Shown here: positions 27,801-36,800 of the stretch, in pieces | Position numbering within the stretch: the first letter of the stretch is position 1 | Layout of the letters: each line of letters begins with the position of its first letter | Program-made: the position numbers and the translations under genes | Source of the DNA: Corella eumyota | Lineage: Eukaryota; Chordata; Ascidiacea; Phlebobranchia; Corellidae | Reading direction: 5' to 3' | DNA: 64,000 nucleotides | Assembly (NCBI GenBank): GCA_963082875.1 | Contig: OY720099.1 | Span: 4,154,001 to 4,218,000 of the forward strand | The notes under the pieces: model-generated | Databases searched by the model: none | Told to the model about the DNA's origin: nothing | Seen by the model: the letters and a program-made list of their open reading frames with translations, nothing else

Positions 27801-30520
27801 AAAAAAATAAAACCAAGAATACAATTAAATTTATCAAAAACAATTTTAACACTTAAACACTTAAATTTGGCATTATAAATCGGAGAGGAAATCATTTTTG
27901 GAAATTCTAGTTTTATTGCTACTGTTACAGCCTTGAAGAAATGGTAAGGACTTCGTTGGTAAGATACGAATCAATAAAGGGTTTAAACATTTGCGTTGCT
28001 ACAACAACCATAAACTCAATTTCCAATACTGGGAATAAGAATTAAATATTGACAAAGACAATGTTATTTGAGACATAACTAACTCTTAAACACCTTTATA
28101 TTGTATATATACCAAAAGTATTAAAAAAAGAATAAAATCATTTAAATGATTAGTATAAAAAAGTAATAAAATAAAATAATGCAATTTAAAATAAAATTTT
28201 ATGTTGTCTTTAATAAAAGAACAGGTTTACAAAACAATTTAAAATTTTAATTTCTATATATTTTTTTATTATAATTTTGCCTATATTTGTTAAAAAAAAT
28301 AATTTTGAAATCATTTTTCAGTTTTTATACTCGTCTAAATTAAGTATAAAAGCGCCAAAGCGCGACTGTATAATAATAACTTATAGCAAATACACATTTT
28401 AACAAAAATATATATTAAAAAAATAATAAAAAATTACCTGCTGATAAGGTGTGATGTTTTTGATGTTTTCTCCTTGCTTTAAAGAATCTATAATACAAAA
28501 ATAAGAGTCAAATTTTCGCCAAAATTTAACATAATGTTTTTTTAAGCAAAATAAATTTTAAATTAATTTAAAATTAAATGCTTTAAGTCAATCTATATTT
28601 TAAAAAGCGTTTTTTGTACCAAATTAGTTGTTACACGTAACGTGAAAATCTAAACGTGCAAAAAAGCCTTTTTTAAAATACCCAAAACGTTAATATTTTA
28701 AAGAATTTTTTTTTCTACCTGACATGGTTTGATATTCGTTGTTTTTATAATAACCCCAATTTTGCGGGGTACTGCCCTGACTACGACTTCTACTATACGC
28801 GACACGGCGATTTTGCGCGGTCGATGACGTCATTAAACCATGTGATGACGTCACTGCGTTACCGTACGCGAGATCTGGGGCCGAGTTGGACCCATGGTAA
28901 CCAAATGGGTAACCACGACTTGGGTAAGAGTTATAGAATGGTTCGTGGAATTTCTGGTCCGAATGGTTCCAAAATTTTTGGTTCGCCGTGTAGCTGGTGT
29001 CGTTATACGAATGGTTGTGGGGTGGTCTTTCGTGCTGGTTGGTATGGTCGTTATAATTGGTTGTTTCGTCGGCGAACCGATCCCAGTTATACTGGCGACC
29101 ACTGAAATCGACATCGCTAACGTATTCGGTTTTAATCATCATTTTATTAAATTAAAAATAAAAAGTTTTTTTGTCTAAAAATATTATTTCAAATTATTTT
29201 TGGGTCTAACTTTTATGTTTTGTTTTATTTTTAAACTGTGCTAGCTATTTGCAGCAATATTAACCATTTTTGGCTAAGTTTTGATATCACTAAAACCTAC
29301 CAAAATATTATATATAACTAATTTCAATTTTTAAATAAGCCCTTTATTAATATATTTTATATATACGTAGGTACCATAAATGCAATGTTAAAATATAGCT
29401 TGGTACGTTGGTTTTTATACCAACTTTAATTTAATTAACCACGTCGTAATTTTATAAAAAGGCGTTTAGTATCTTAATTGAATATGAATAACTTCTAACG
29501 GGTATAAGATAATTAGGAATGCGGTAGCACCTGCTTTTAACGTTAAATAAATAAAGAAATCGGAAATGAAATTAAAATGTTTATTTTTAATACAAGATTT
29601 TTTTGTTTGAAAATAGCGAAAATTTTTATTTGATCATAGCTTGTTATTTTTTTTGAGTTTATTTTTTACCGGAATATTTTAAAATTAATATTTTATAAAA
29701 CAAAGTTTTTTAATTTGTAAAATGATTTAAAAAACAAAGTTTAAAATTTATTTTATTCGTAAAATAATTAAAGATATAAACTATATTTAATTTGCAAAAA
29801 AAAATAAAAAAAATAAAAATAATGCTGTAAAAATATATTAAAAAATATTTTTATGCAAAAAAATACTGTTAATTTTGCAAACCCGCCTTTTCCTCTTACT
29901 ATAGATAATTTGTATTAAAAACAACAATTATAACATCATACGAAAGTTAACTTGTTATGATAAATGATAAAACGGTTCTTATAGGTAACTACAAAGCGCC
30001 TAACGTTCTATTTTAAAGCAGTCATACGAAAAATTTCGAGTTCTTTTTGTATAGATAGCTTAATTAAGGCCGTTTAAAATCAAGTTTAATAATTTGTAGT
30101 TTTTATAAAGGCACGGAAATTGATATATAGTTAATTAGTAAGAAGTGCGACAGTTCAAAAGCAATTAAATCTAGGTTAAAAATTATCTGATATTAAAATT
30201 GACCGAATGTGTTTGATTAAAAATAATAAAAAATTTATAAAATAATATTTGCTAATGTTTTTGGACTACATTTTTTTTTTTTTTTGAAACTTTTTTCCCA
30301 AAAAAATTTACTAAAAATTTAAAATAAATGTAATTAACTTACAACAAAAATACAGTAAAATGTTGGTAGTTTTACATAATTTTAAATTTTTTTTTATTTT
30401 AAATAGTGAAAAATTACCTGATTTTGCTACTACGCTGACGTAGTGTGCGACAGACGGAATCTGACTGTGTGCCGCGGTCACGTGACTACTCTGCTGGGCC
30501 GATGCTGAGGCAGAATTCAT
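18826..30520 (-). CDS. RFX: RFX1/2/3-type winged-helix transcription factor with alternative first exons
   Basis: Shared coding exons, minus strand: 28487-28438, 25572-25414, 25238-25200, 24838-24752, 24259-24189, 23734-23584, 23302-23132, 22755-22574, 22396-22277, 21897-21690, 21519-21371, 20987-20836, 20404-20301, 20161-20012, 19850-19642, 19519-19332, 19164-19051, 18929-18826 (stop TAA). Three first exons are listed separately. Starting at 29142 the protein would be 943 aa. HTTRASPAT precedes the DNA-binding domain ([19 protein letters not shown], then [16 protein letters not shown], exons 22755 and 22396). B, C and dimerisation regions follow, ending with [20 protein letters not shown] and [12 protein letters not shown], nearly identical to vertebrate RFX1-3. 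These factors bind X-boxes and activate ciliary genes. Exons 25572, 25238 and 24838 are each in-frame phase-0 cassettes and may be optional. The spacer between SPAT and the DNA-binding domain is shorter than in vertebrates. Confidence 0.95.
20502..20778 (+). repeat. tRNA-headed SINE, full copy (Cics-1-like)
   Basis: Starts with a tRNA-like head: A-box-like TGGTAAAGTGGTC at 20509-20521 and B-box GGTTCGATCTC at 20553-20563. A body shared with other copies in this window follows (CTGCTGAGCC, GAGACTGGGTCGG, CTTCCCACATCGA), then an A-run. It lies in the intron between RFX exons 20987-20836 and 20404-20301. The composite SINE Cics-1 is known from Ciona; the match is by structure and memory only. 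Confidence 0.75.
21090..21293 (-). repeat. SINE body, tRNA head missing
   Basis: Reverse-oriented copy of the same family: TCCTCAATGTGGGAAGGTTG, then CTGCTGATTAAGTGCTGGCT. It ends before the tRNA-like head. It sits on the other side of RFX exon 20987-20836 from the forward copy, and is preceded by a TA-rich microsatellite at about 21050-21075. Confidence 0.75.
21975..22248 (-). repeat. tRNA-headed SINE, full copy
   Basis: Reverse-oriented copy in the RFX intron between 22277 and 21897. It has the same body (CTGCTGATTAAG, TTTACAGTGCCCTACTCAA), and the tRNA-like head is at the right end (complement of the A-box near CACTACGCCATGCTGC). Confidence 0.8.
23473..23586 (-). repeat. Degenerate SINE fragment abutting an RFX exon
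   Basis: Relic of the SINE body plus tRNA-like head (AAACCTAGGACCTCAAG, CTTAACCACTACATAACATA). Its right end touches the splice donor of RFX exon 23734-23584. Confidence 0.5.
24109..24148 (-). repeat. Duplicated fragment of RFX exon 24259-24189
   Basis: Forty bases match 24205-24244, inside the exon, at 39 of 40 positions. The copy lies in the downstream intron and is flanked by 15-bp direct repeats (GTGTTAAGTTTATAT at 24091-24105 and 24148-24162, the second overlapping its last base). It has no splice sites of its own. Confidence 0.85.
24303..24375 (-). repeat. Isolated tRNA-like SINE head
   Basis: The reverse complement reads GGCTTAGTAGTGGGT...GGTCCTGGGTTCGATCCCC, i.e. A-box and B-box spacing of the SINE head with no body attached. 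It lacks a paired acceptor stem, so it is not called a tRNA gene. Confidence 0.55.
26296..26502 (-). CDS. RFX: RFX alternative first coding exon C
   Basis: A 69-codon exon starting [13 protein letters not shown] and ending ...NLNIKR at a consensus donor (CGA|GTAAG, phase 0). It joins in frame to the acceptor at 25572. No polypyrimidine acceptor precedes it, so it reads as a first exon. The ATG overlaps the stop of a 7-codon upstream ORF. I do not recognise the residues as a known domain. It could instead start a separate small gene sharing exons 25572 and 24838; the matching phases favour an RFX isoform. Confidence 0.65.
26502..26525 (-). other. Upstream ORF overlapping the start of RFX exon C
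   Basis: ATG at 26525 opens a 7-codon frame (MPQNWWH) whose TAA shares its last A with the ATG of exon C, giving TAATG. This is a termination-reinitiation geometry. Confidence 0.6.
27292..27347. promoter_or_regulatory. Tandem X-box-like RFX sites inside the RFX gene
   Basis: GCGTTGCCAAGCGACC at 27292-27307 and GCGTTGCCAGGCGACC at 27332-27347 match each other at 15 of 16 positions and sit exactly 40 bp apart. Each fits the RFX consensus GTNRCC-N-RGYAAC with a single mismatch (GCGAC for GCAAC). A CCAAT box lies just left (27273). The patch is CpG-richer than its surroundings, about 0.8 kb upstream of exon C, so it is a likely promoter. Confidence 0.6.
28719..29142 (-). CDS. RFX: RFX alternative first coding exon A2 (Tyr/Asn/His-rich)
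   Basis: A 141-codon exon starting [10 protein letters not shown], rich in Tyr, Asn, His and Ser, with a low-complexity disordered look. It ends in phase 1 at TCAG|GTAGAA, the same phase and last four bases as exon A1, so both can splice to 28487-28438. It holds two exact TGACGTCA sites (28825 and 28846) that are read as coding sequence (VTSS, MTSS). No strong splice acceptor is evident just upstream of its ATG, consistent with a first exon. Confidence 0.75.
30418..30520 (-). CDS. RFX: RFX alternative first coding exon A1
   Basis: Encodes 34 residues starting [12 protein letters not shown] and ends in phase 1 at TCAG|GTAATT. It joins in frame to the exon at 28487-28438. The reading frame has coding-like composition in an AT-rich surround, with an ATG at its 5' end. 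It is the farthest upstream of the three RFX starts and lies on the side facing CFAP119. An isoform using it would have 836 residues if all cassettes are kept. Confidence 0.75.
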
Positions 30521-32838
30521 GATAGCTAGATGGCGCTAACGTGCTCGTAAATTGAAAATTTTTCGCTCGATTTTTGAAAGTCCTGAAACATAAAAAATGA
30601 CTGAAAAAAGCAAAATTGTATATTAAGCTATACACTTTGTTAAATTTAAAATTTTGTCAATTACCCACACAAAAACCCAATTTTTTTAAAACAAGAATAA
30701 AAAAATAAAGATAATACATTTTTTAAGTTAATTTAAAACTGTTTATCAGTAACAAAAAACCACATTGTTTATATAACATATACTTTAAATATACGTACTG
30801 TACCCGTTAAAGCAACCATTACTAATTCTTGAAATTGGCATTTTCGTGTTTAAAAATAAACCTTATCAATTACAACGATCTACAAAATCAATAAACAAGA
30901 CGTTTTTTGCCGCAAATTTTTACGTTTCAATGTAAATGTATCGTTTTTTATCATTTAAAAAATATATAAAGTTTACGGTATTTATTAAGTGCATATTAAT
31001 ACGTGATCTTTATTTGACCAAAATATTAAAATCATTTAAATATCACGTGACCTATGACGCATTATATAAGATTTTTTAACACGTGATTTTAGTCACACAA
31101 AGACCTAATTAATATCCCTAATTTAGATTTGAAACATCTGTTAAATAACACGCCTTTTAACCTATACAAAAATAGAAATAAAACTTTAGACTAATTATCA
31201 TCATAAGCCAATCAAAGGGTAATTAAATCTTTATGTTTTTTTAATAAAGACATTAAAAATGAAATGAATAGAAATTGAAAAACGGTCATGGGAATAGCAA
31301 CTAACAGTTTCATATTATAAGTCAACCCATTCAATGTTAAAGCAGGTAATTAATTTGGAATAGAACTTGGCGTTTCTAATTAATTCACTGTATCACTTTC
31401 AATGAAATTTAGTTGGAATGGTGCCTTTGATATAACACAGACAGGTGTCTAAATAACAAATTTGGACCTAAATTATGACTGGCACTTGTATGGTTAAATG
31501 TTAATTGGCAGAGATTGAAATGACAAGAGGAAAATTTATAATTTAATTTGACAGTTAAAAAAAATTTTTTTTTTTTTTTTTTTTTCAAGTTTTTTTTTGT
31601 TTTTAAATTAATTATTTTTTTGTTTGGAAAATTGTTTAATTTCAATTAATACACAAATTATAAGCACCATTAAAATAGTAATAACATTTTGTTGTATTTT
31701 TTTTTAATATCATTATAATACCAAGTATAAAGCCACCATAAAAAATTTAACCTTTAAAGCCACAATAAACCTGATAAACAGTATATAATTACTACAAAAA
31801 TTAAATACCAAGAGTTACAAATTTTTATAATAAAATCTCAATTTTATGGTATTAGTATATTGTCAATATGCTTATTTTATTCGTAAATGCCAAATTAACC
31901 ACATTTACTAAACACACAAATTTAAAACCATTACATTAATTTTTTAACCTTTTACAAACCATTGCAAGTGAACAGTATAATTCAACAGTTTTGTTTATAT
32001 TCTACATAAATATAAAAAAACTACTAGTGCCACCATTATATATGTACATTAAAATTTAAACAACAAAACAGACAGCCAAATAGGGTTGTAACAATTCAAC
32101 ATTATTTATTAATTGAAGATAAGGCCTAATATATTTATTTTTGAAAATTTAATGTTTTAAATAAAACTAAAAATTTGGTAAAACCTTTCATTAACATATT
32201 CTGACATTGTCAGATTGCACTACAACAAACAAAAAATGACTGTCGAAATGTGTGAAACAACACAAGTAAAAAACAGTTTTAAAGAACAAAATGTGCCAAT
32301 AAATACATTAATAACTTATTAAAATCACAACCCTGATTTAGAAATCACTTTAAAACAAAAAATATATCAAAAGTAAAATTAAGTTTTGCAAATCGTTTGT
32401 CCAGCAAATCGCTTTTAAATGTGTCCAAGTTGAACACTTTAAACTGGCGAATAAGCCAGTCATATACATAAATACAAGCACAAAACAAGTAATATAACAT
32501 TATGAAGTTATTAGGTTAAATTATTTAGCATTAAATCATTTAGATTATGGTAAAATTTTATATAAAATAAGAAAAAATCGTTACCTTGATACTGTCTCCT
32601 AGGATACGGTGTCTATGGCGTTTCTGTTTCGAGGCAACTGTTGCCCGACGTAACAAGAATTTTTAGATATTCATCCGCACTACATTTTTAAAAACTTTTA
32701 TGATGAAATAAATGCGGCTAAAAAGTAGTAACAACTCTTTTTTATTATAATTTTTCATAAATGAAAGTTGTGATTAAAAAGGAATTGCAATGTAACTACA
32801 CTTTTAATTTAATAATATTTTTTTAGGAACTATTTACC
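30521..32838. other. Divergent intergenic region between RFX and CFAP119
   Basis: About 2.3 kb, AT-rich, between the outermost RFX start (minus) and CFAP119 (plus). It holds an X-box-like site at 32640-32654 and a T-run at about 31564-31585. No coding exon is supported; the open frame at 31409-31645 is low-complexity Lys/Asn sequence over homopolymers. Confidence 0.6.
32640..32654. promoter_or_regulatory. X-box-like RFX site upstream of CFAP119
   Basis: GTTGCC-CGA-CGTAAC fits the RFX X-box with a 3-bp spacer; read on the minus strand it is GTTACG-TCG-GGCAAC, 11 of 12 half-site positions. A further GGCAAC half-site adjoins at 32633. It lies about 185 bp upstream of the first ATG of the exon at 32839. 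Confidence 0.6.
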
Positions 32839-33148
32839 ATGACAAAATTTAAAATGGCGACGGTTACTAGAACCGCGTTACGCATGGCCAGTTTAGTAGA
32901 ACAGGAAATTATTCAAAGCGACAAATCGTGAGTTGATTTAAATTTTTGGTATTTATTCAATAAATTAGATTAATAATAGTATCTGTAAATGACTAATTGT
33001 GTATATGCAATATAAATATTTTTTATCAAGGGCTAAATGCTATATTATCAAACTTAAAAATAATTTTTCTTAACTTAAATTACCACTTTAATAATTAAAA
33101 TTATTTACCTATGATTTTTTATTTAGATTTAAACCCTCGATAAAATGA
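32839..33148 (+). other. Spliced upstream ORF in the CFAP119 leader
   Basis: ATG at 32839 opens a frame of 29 codons plus 2 nt (MTKFKMATVTRTALR...) up to a good donor (TC|GTGAG, 32927). Splicing to the only clear acceptor (ATTTAG|, 33127) gives a 36-codon ORF ending at TGA 33146-33148. That stop overlaps the CFAP119 ATG (33145) as ATGA. A T-rich acceptor-like sequence ends at 32826, 12 nt before the first ATG, as expected for spliced-leader trans-splicing in ascidians. If the genome has an indel here, the exon could instead be the true N-terminus. Confidence 0.55.
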
Positions 33149-34020
33149 GTGTGTATGTTCATTCGCCTGTCGTTCACAAACCAAAACTATGCGTTTGGTC
33201 GGATTTAAATGTCCACAGTATGGACCAACTTATGAAAACATCTAGCAATTCCGAAACCAAAAATTTATTACAGTCGATCATGTGTATTGACAATTCCCCA
33301 AAAGGCCAAATACTTTTAGACCTCTACGGACACTGTATTAAATTCTCCAAGATTCATAACTTCTCAAAAGAGCAAGCATCGACATTTTTCTCAATTGTAA
33401 AACGAACCCATGATGTTTGTATATCAACACCCTTTGGAAACATAGAAGAGTGTTTTCAATTTTTTCGACAACTCGTATTAACACACGCTGTTCACAGACC
33501 GCCATGGAGTTTAGAGATTTTTAACACCGAGCAGGTTGAATTGGTTACTAACTACGTCATTAATTCTTACTTCCGACACTACAAACTATATAAATATGCA
33601 TTTACTCCTAAAGTTAGGCTTGACCTGACATTAAAATACGAAGGTATAGCTCCTTCTCCCCCTCCTGCAGAGCCAGCAGTGGAAGAGGCTGATGGGAAAT
33701 CGATCCATGAGGAAGAAAATTTGGAAAAGGGCGATGTAACACCTGTCAAAACGCCGGAAAAAACTCCGAGTGAGCCAGAAAATCAAGAAGAAGTTGTTGG
33801 CTCAGAGCCAGACTATTTCAACGAACTTGAAAATGTTGTAAGAAAAGCTGTCACGGAGCAATTAAAAAAGATGCATGCATCTGTTGAAAAACAATTGGAA
33901 GATACCGACAAAGTAATAAACGAGAAAATACAGTCTCTGGAACTGGGAGGAGGAACCAGTACACCAACTAAAGGAAAAAAGTCACCGAAAGGAAGTCCTA
34001 AGGGAAAGAGAAAATCCTAG
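33145..34020 (+). CDS. CFAP119: Cilia- and flagella-associated protein 119 (CCDC189)
   Basis: One uninterrupted 291-codon reading frame. The core matches the CCDC189/FAP119 family: LCVWSDLN near the start, ILLDLYGHCIKFSK, FSIVKRTHDVCISTPFGNIE, then ECFQFFRQLVLTHAVHRPPW, YFRHYKLYKYAFTPKVRLDL. A Pro/Glu-rich linker (about 170-215), a coiled-coil-like segment (about 220-265) and a basic KGKKSPKGSPKGKRKS tail follow. The family is an axonemal component linked to radial spokes and sperm or ciliary motility. An AATAAA lies at about 34143. It is divergent from RFX and has an X-box in its upstream region, fitting an RFX-driven ciliary gene. The start at 33145 is chosen because an in-frame stop lies just upstream in the exon. 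Confidence 0.9.
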   Translation: MSVYVHSPVVHKPKLCVWSDLNVHSMDQLMKTSSNSETKNLLQSIMCIDNSPKGQILLDLYGHCIKFSKIHNFSKEQASTFFSIVKRTHDVCISTPFGNIEECFQFFRQLVLTHAVHRPPWSLEIFNTEQVELVTNYVINSYFRHYKLYKYAFTPKVRLDLTLKYEGIAPSPPPAEPAVEEADGKSIHEEENLEKGDVTPVKTPEKTPSEPENQEEVVGSEPDYFNELENVVRKAVTEQLKKMHASVEKQLEDTDKVINEKIQSLELGGGTSTPTKGKKSPKGSPKGKRKS

Positions 34021-34196
34021 GGTTTCGAGTTTATATTTTTTTCTTTTTAAATGTTTAATTTTAAAAATATTTTAAGTAAAAAAAAATCTAAATCCTCTAC
34101 TGTGATACCACTGTAATTGTTTCTTCACATTTTCTGTTTTAAAATAAATTTATTTTTTACAAATTTTAATAAAAATTACTAAAAACAAAACCGATG

Positions 34197-35843
34197 TTAT
34201 TCTGGGTAAAATTGTTTTAAAAAATCTAATTCCAAGGGGTGTAAGGTTCCAGTAATAATTAAAGAATGGAGTGGAGGTCCTAAGTTACATTGAACAAGTT
34301 TATGTAAAGGCGCAGCAATAATTTTTTGGTCATCGCACCCCACTCTAGATAAGCCTACACACATGGTGTCTTTAGTAAAACCTAAAAAAAATAAAAAATG
34401 CTGATCCAAAATATTGAAAACATTAATAAATTTTGTTTCTCCAAAATTTTTAAAATAAGGTTTATTGAGTTTTGGAACTGTTAAATAAGATAAAAATTAA
34501 AATAAAAAAAAGAGTTTTTTTATATATCTACACATACCATGTTGCTTTTTGTCATTTTCTAAAACTTCCTCAAGTTGTGAGCATGCCTGATTTACTGTCA
34601 TGAATCGAGGTGGTTCAAAAATTTGACGTCCTCTAAAAATAAGGTTATATTATTTTTCATTCATAAAGTGAGAGGTCGAATGTATAGCTTAAACATAGTG
34701 CAACTACTGTTACAATGACCCAGGTTTGAGTTACCTTTGGTATTTTGTATATTATGAGAACTATTGGCTGGTAATTACCCGACGAATGGATTTTTGGTAA
34801 AACAGAAGTTTATAGCAGCTTTAAAGATGGCTTGGAAGCAGTGGCAATCGAAGCTAGGACATCATGGAAAACCCAGAGGTTTTTACCAATATTACACGTC
34901 AGAAGTTATATCCTACACATGTCTATAGAAATTCTAGCTACAAAAAACAAAAACATCACATATAAATTGTATTACCTCATTAAATTCTCTATAGATTGCT
35001 CCTTTACTTTAATATCAAGTAAACAAAGTGTGTGTAAACCAATCGATAAATTTGCATTTATTTTGTCACAAAAACTATCAGGTTTCCAATTTTCAGTCCA
35101 AAAAACGATAGACACAGTTTCTCCGAAGTTATAAAGCTGTAAATTTAGTAAAATAAAAAAGCACATCAATGTAACATTTTTTTTAATTAAAGACATTCAT
35201 GGTAAGCTTAGTATATTTGTTTATATGAGTTAATTTGTTACCTGTAAACCACAACATCCAACAGCATTCATTATAGAAGCATTATGCACAACTTTGTAAG
35301 GAATTTCTTCTTCAATTGCTCTTAAAACTAAATCACTATGAGTGGTGGCACTTATAATAAAAATGTAGAAAGTATAAAAATATTTCAAATAAAAAAACTT
35401 AAGTTACTAATAAACAATAGAATTTTTTACTTAGTTTAAAATATTGGCAATTATTTTCGTAATAAAACTTAATTCAACGTGTTGATACAAAAACAAATTA
35501 CTGTACAAAGTTACCCAAATGGATCACCTACGACTAGAAAAGCAATATCTTCATTTTTTGAGTCCTCGAATAATTTATCTGATTCTTGTTCAACCATTGT
35601 TCTATCTGCCAGTATAACTTCGCGGCCATAAAATTCCTCCTGAAAAAAGATTAGATTCTAATATTTATTCAAGTTTTTTTTAAATAAGATAACAATTTGT
35701 CTTACCAACTGTTCTTTGCCACATGTTAAGATTGAAGTATAAGCTTCTAAATAAACTCTTTTTGCAGCTTTAATTATTTTTAAACCCTTAACAGTAACAT
35801 CATCGGGATTGCCCAAACCCAGACCAATCAAATAAAACACCAT
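34197..35843 (-). CDS. DPH5: Diphthine methyl ester synthase
   Basis: Six exons: 35843-35706, 35639-35515, 35350-35242, 35136-34976, 34632-34538, 34381-34197 (stop TAA), 270 aa, close to the usual 285. The N-terminus has the SAM-binding GLGLGNPDD, followed by [20 protein letters not shown]. Later motifs are [48 protein letters not shown] and [15 protein letters not shown], all diagnostic of DPH5. The enzyme methylates the modified histidine of elongation factor 2 in the diphthamide pathway, in the cytosol. An acceptor-like CTCTATACAG lies about 11 nt before the ATG and could be a spliced-leader site. MRPS7 lies 249 nt upstream on the same strand. The intron 34633-34975 contains a SINE-tail fragment. 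Confidence 0.95.
34672..34795 (-). repeat. SINE-tail fragment in a DPH5 intron
   Basis: Resembles the SINE body of the other copies (GCTTAAACATAGTGCAAC, AATGACCCAGGTTTGAGTTA). The tRNA-like head is absent. It explains the plus-strand open frames nearby. Confidence 0.45.
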
Positions 35844-36092
35844 ATTTTACTCTTCTGTATAGAGTAACAAAAGACAATAATATTATAAAAACTACAATAT
35901 AACAGCATAACAGTCAAAATTAGAAAGATAATTAAACATAGAAATAAATTTAAAAATTAAGTTTTTGGAACACAACAAACAAAAAACTAACTTATTCAAA
36001 ATTACTTTTTTGTAATAGATTTTTATTACCACAACTTAATAAATTTGGCAAATAATAAGCATTATCCCCAAATATATTTGTTTTGTGAAAAC

Positions 36093-36800
36093 CTAATTGG
36101 TCCATCGCAAGTTAGCATAAGCCTTGTTAACTTCAGCCAATCTATGTAATTCTTGTTTCTTTTTGCAAGCTCCTCCTTCATATCTGTATGCCGCTAGAAT
36201 TTCCTCAGCCAATCGAACGCCCAGTTTTGTTTTAGGTTGAAACTCATGAATGTGTTTAATCATCCATGTAGAGGCTAAAAAAAACTGTTTTGATTCATTT
36301 AAAGGCATCGGGACCAAATAAGTTTGTGCTCCCTTTTTTACCGATTGAACAGTCACTGCTGGCTTTGCATTTTCCAGTGCTTGCATAAAAATTGTCACTG
36401 GATTAAGCTCGATATTCTTTTTTTCCTCTTCTGACGCGCTGTTGTATTTTTCAATTTGAACTAATTTAATATGTTCTATCATATCTCGTATCATTGTGTG
36501 GGCCAAGGCCCCTCTACCTTTTTTGAGCAACATTTTTTCAAATTTGTATAACTCAGCATTATAAAATGCTGAATAATTAACTTGTTTTTGTGGTGGTTCA
36601 ACCTTTAAATAAGAGATTTCATCGTCTTCGTTAATTTCTAAATCATCGTAATATTGAGGGTCTGGGTTGGGGGTTACGTAACTCTCTCCAAACATTTTTG
36701 GTGTTTTTACTGTTTTTTTTGAGCGATGACGAACAAACATTAATTGAGTTGATTGGTTCATGATTTTAGACAAGTTTAAAAAGTTTTTACAAATAGACAT
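36093..36800 (-). CDS. MRPS7: Mitochondrial small-subunit ribosomal protein uS7m
   Basis: Single-exon gene of 235 aa. The first about 35 residues are basic and Ser/Thr/Asn-rich with no acidic residue (MSICKNFLNLSKIMN...), suiting a mitochondrial targeting peptide. The S7 fold region has KFEKMLLKKGRGALAHTMIR, NPVTIFMQALENAKP, VGV-type VQSVKKGAQTYLVPMPL, and ends with EGGACKKKQELHRLAEVNKA followed by YANLRW, the conserved uS7 tail. It acts in the decoding subunit of the mitoribosome. An intron-free gene is unusual among its neighbours. DPH5 follows 249 nt downstream on the same strand. Confidence 0.93.
   Translation of the reverse strand: MSICKNFLNLSKIMNQSTQLMFVRHRSKKTVKTPKMFGESYVTPNPDPQYYDDLEINEDDEISYLKVEPPQKQVNYSAFYNAELYKFEKMLLKKGRGALAHTMIRDMIEHIKLVQIEKYNSASEEEKKNIELNPVTIFMQALENAKPAVTVQSVKKGAQTYLVPMPLNESKQFFLASTWMIKHIHEFQPKTKLGVRLAEEILAAYRYEGGACKKKQELHRLAEVNKAYANLRWTN

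Larger units (their letters stand above)
25573..28437 (-). other. RFX intronic / internal promoter region
   Basis: Apart from exon C (26296-26502), the tandem X-boxes and a looser X-box-like sequence (GTTGCT-AC-AACAAC, 27995-28008), I see no further exon. The open frame at 27158-27427 crosses the X-boxes and shows no family likeness. The rest is AT-rich. Confidence 0.5.

Noticed and set aside
28824-29178. Three overlapping open frames opposite or beside RFX exon A2
   Set aside because: Antisense or out-of-frame shadows of the 29142-28719 exon, which alone has a phase-matched donor.
31409-31645. A minus-strand ORF upstream of CFAP119
   Set aside because: Lys/Phe runs arise from poly-T and poly-A; no start context or homology.
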